Shown here: one piece after another, positions 62,501 through 64,000 of the stretch
Layout: every line of letters begins with the position of its first letter
How positions within the stretch are numbered: the stretch's first letter is position 1
Position numbers and translations under genes: made by a program
The notes under the pieces: generated by a model
Told to the model about the DNA's origin: nothing
The model's database searches: none
What the model saw: the letters and a program-made list of their open reading frames with translations, nothing else
Origin: Polytrichum commune
Lineage: Eukaryota; Streptophyta; Polytrichopsida; Polytrichales; Polytrichaceae
Assembly (NCBI GenBank): GCA_950295325.1
Contig: OX485807.1
Span: forward strand, 2,501 to 66,500
Direction: 5' to 3'
Length of the DNA: 64,000 nucleotides

Positions 62501-62980
62501 GTGCACATCTAAGACCCTAAACCCCAAATCCTACATCAATACCATCATAGATAGATAGAAAATCTAGTCCCTTCTAAGGGGCCTAGCGTGAATGAAGTGT
62601 CCGTTCGTAATGTCAATGACCCGATGCCCACTGGACAAGGGGACATTGGGACAATACTACTCTGTCCTTTCGGAGATGGACACTATAATGTCACACTATG
62701 CTACTAGCTAGCTAGCCACTAGTGCCTTGAAAATACCAGACATGGTATCCCCCCAAAGGACTTTGAGGTACCCATACAACAAGGTCCAAGGACCCCCCAT
62801 CATAGTTGGGTGGACTATGGTGGTGAGCACCACGCCGGCATGGGGAATAGAACCCACAACCTCCTCATCGGGGGCCATGAGTCCTTACCACCAAGCCAAG
62901 GCCCGCGGTGCCTCAATACCATCATATATGGACTAGTTCCACAATTGGCTTAGACTCACTTGCGCATCAAAATTTGTCAT
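56581..62980 (-). CDS. ASH/MSP-fold (HYDIN/DLEC1-like) protein, seven exons, probable flagellar role
   Basis: Minus-strand exons: 62980-62960 (MTNFDAQ, donor GTGAGT), 62484-62368, 62095-61521, 60073-59683, 58449-58237, 57393-57200 and 56692-56581 (stop TGA). Every GT-AG junction keeps phase, giving 540 residues. Three beta-rich units appear: an incomplete one ending SSQFAVTFQSLEATTFKATL; a second with FLTNTYLDRILFSVVVPPPF and LLIIFQDTHEQVICLHVNLY; a third with LWFGSVVCPDCVQTMDFSIS, EWRI, and YKQNVWIEVYRGRGCRLALE before a charged tail (KSKSSVKKK). FGSV...F.ISNTS followed by a G.GC.L.L.G strand is the ASH/HYDIN pattern of ciliary and centrosomal proteins. The first unit lacks its front half, so more 5' exons may lie beyond the MITE at 63015. 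The exact ortholog is not identified. Confidence 0.75.
57548..57791 (+). mobile_element. Stowaway-like MITE in an intron of the ASH-fold gene
   Basis: This 244 bp element starts CCGTAGGTTCATAGCTGGT and closes with the matching complement (ACCAACTATGAACCTACGG), flanked by TA at 57546-57547 and 57792-57793. The first nine bases and an internal TTCAATTAATTATT.GACT-like stretch are shared with the MITE at 36404, so they are related. Confidence 0.8.
60074..61520. other. Long intron of the ASH-fold gene
   Basis: This 1.45 kb AT-rich intron lies between the exons at 62095-61521 and 60073-59683. Its borders are a minus-strand GTAAGC donor and a TGTTCAG acceptor. No other gene or clear repeat is seen in it. 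Confidence 0.6.
62550..62912 (-). mobile_element. tRNA-derived SINE, copy 2, in an intron of the ASH-fold gene
   Basis: This is the second copy of the family at 19631-19999, on the opposite strand and highly similar throughout. A perfect 14 bp target duplication, TCAATACCATCATA, lies at 62536-62549 and 62913-62926. Here both pol III boxes are better kept: A box complement at 62888-62898 and B box GGTTCTATTCC (complement at 62844-62854). The tail is a short TATC run (read as GATAGATAG on +). Confidence 0.93.
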
Positions 62981-63014
62981 GATATATAGTCTAATCACAT
63001 GGTAGACTGATGGG

Positions 63015-63597
63015 GTGCAAGCATAGTAAAGTTGATCCTTGCACAAGTTTAAATAAAAGTAATTCAAAACAATATATCAACTTTGAATTTTGTGATTAAA
63101 ATTTCATAAAATATAAGAAAAAATATTGACCTACAAAGCCAAGCAATTCAAGTTGACAAAAACAATCTCAAAAAAAGGTCTACATATTTTAGAAGATGGT
63201 GCAAGTAGGTGTGCAAGTGGTGATATTAAACAAGTCATTGTCAAAGTATGAAAGTGATTTGATGATTCTCTACAAAACATATGATGATGACCTCAAGTGT
63301 ATAATGGATTCAAGGAATATGAAAAAATAATCAAGCTTAAAATAATTAAGGCTGTGAAATTTACCTTAAAAAACTTGATGTAGCCATTTGCTTTTGAGCA
63401 TTACTCTTAGTAAAAAAATAAAAAATTGAAGATCTTATCTTGGTATTATATATTTGAGTACTTATTACAACAATGAGGTCATCATGAAAAAATGTAAAGT
63501 TCAAACAACATTTTGCTACTACTTTTAGGCGTTTGACCACAAAACTACAGTGTTAAATGTTGAAGCATTTTTTTGATCCATTTTACCATGCTTGCAT
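63015..63597 (-). mobile_element. MITE family member C, inverted
   Basis: This 583 bp element has ends GTGCAAGCATAGTAAAGTTG and the complement of ATGCAAGCATGGTAAAATGG. Its interior (CAACATTTTGCTACTACTTT, ATTTGCTTTTGAGCATTAC) is the reverse complement of members A and B. It begins 34 bp upstream of the proposed first codon of the minus-strand ASH-fold gene, so it interrupts or borders that gene's 5' end. Confidence 0.82.
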
Positions 63598-64000
63598 CTA
63601 ATAGCAAGTACGCAACAAATAGATTGCCTATTGGATTTAGTACGAATCTCAAAATATTCTATCTAAGGATTTTATTTGCATCTACAATGATTCTACTATA
63701 GCTTAGATTTTATATATTGTGATGGCATTGATCCATGTATGACAAGACAAAGCCCCCATGTGTGCCTCTACATGCATATTATAAACTCTCATAACATAAC
63801 AATGACCTTGTATGCTCAAATGTAACAAAGAAATTGGAAATTTTGGTTTTTCCTATTCTGATAAATGACAACATCCCAAACTTATTGGATATGGCTCAAA
63901 TTTGTTTAAAAAGTGCAAAGAATTTTAATAATGGACATTTGTGCCACTAAGGAGGGAAACAATGCATATTGTCGACCTTGGGGTTGGATTCTTTATACCA
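63598..64000. other. AT-rich window end, no gene seen
   Basis: Upstream exons of the ASH-fold gene may begin here or beyond the window. The last 60 bases are less AT-rich and could hold part of an exon on either strand, but no frame or splice site decides it. Confidence 0.35.

Overview
The window looks like one end of a chromosome arm from a land plant or close green relative. The evidence is a 16.5 kb perfect satellite that runs straight into plant-type telomere repeats (CCCTAAA), genes with GT-AG introns, and plant protein families: a TOD1/MUCI70-type DUF616 protein, a jacalin-like lectin and a plant-style TPR co-chaperone. A multi-exon gene for an ASH/MSP-fold (HYDIN/DLEC1-like) protein suggests a lineage with flagellated sperm, such as a bryophyte, lycophyte or fern. 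That last step is inference. I cannot name the species.

Layout. 1-16547: about 17.9 copies of a 925 bp satellite sprinkled with telomere-like motifs. 16546-16570: three exact CCCTAAA heptamers plus CCCT; the C-rich strand is on +, so the telomere should lie to the left. 16685-21480: a decayed LINE-like polyprotein with an RNase H domain, cut by a 2273 bp DNA transposon (15 bp inverted ends, 8 bp target duplication) that itself carries a minisatellite and a tRNA-derived SINE. 21600-25210: gene debris (an LRR fragment) and a 1.35 kb tandem duplication carrying broken jacalin pieces. 26327-29361: a protein kinase exon followed by a jacalin-like lectin in the same orientation, possibly one kinase-lectin gene. 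29.4-39.8 kb: AT-rich, mostly transposon remnants and MITEs. 39860-44694, minus strand: scattered exons of an RPAP3/TPR5-like TPR protein. 45-50 kb: more MITEs and a 407 bp tandem duplication. 50.4-54.3 kb, plus strand: a GC-rich leader, then a two-exon TOD1/MUCI70-like gene. 56581-62980, minus strand: the seven-exon ASH-fold gene with a MITE and a SINE in its introns. 63015-63597: another MITE.

The genes do not form an operon or an obvious pathway; this is a transposon-rich subtelomere with four independent gene loci. All exon models were built by eye from splice signals and reading phase. The ASH-fold, TOD1-like and jacalin models keep phase across every junction. The kinase-to-jacalin connection does not resolve cleanly.
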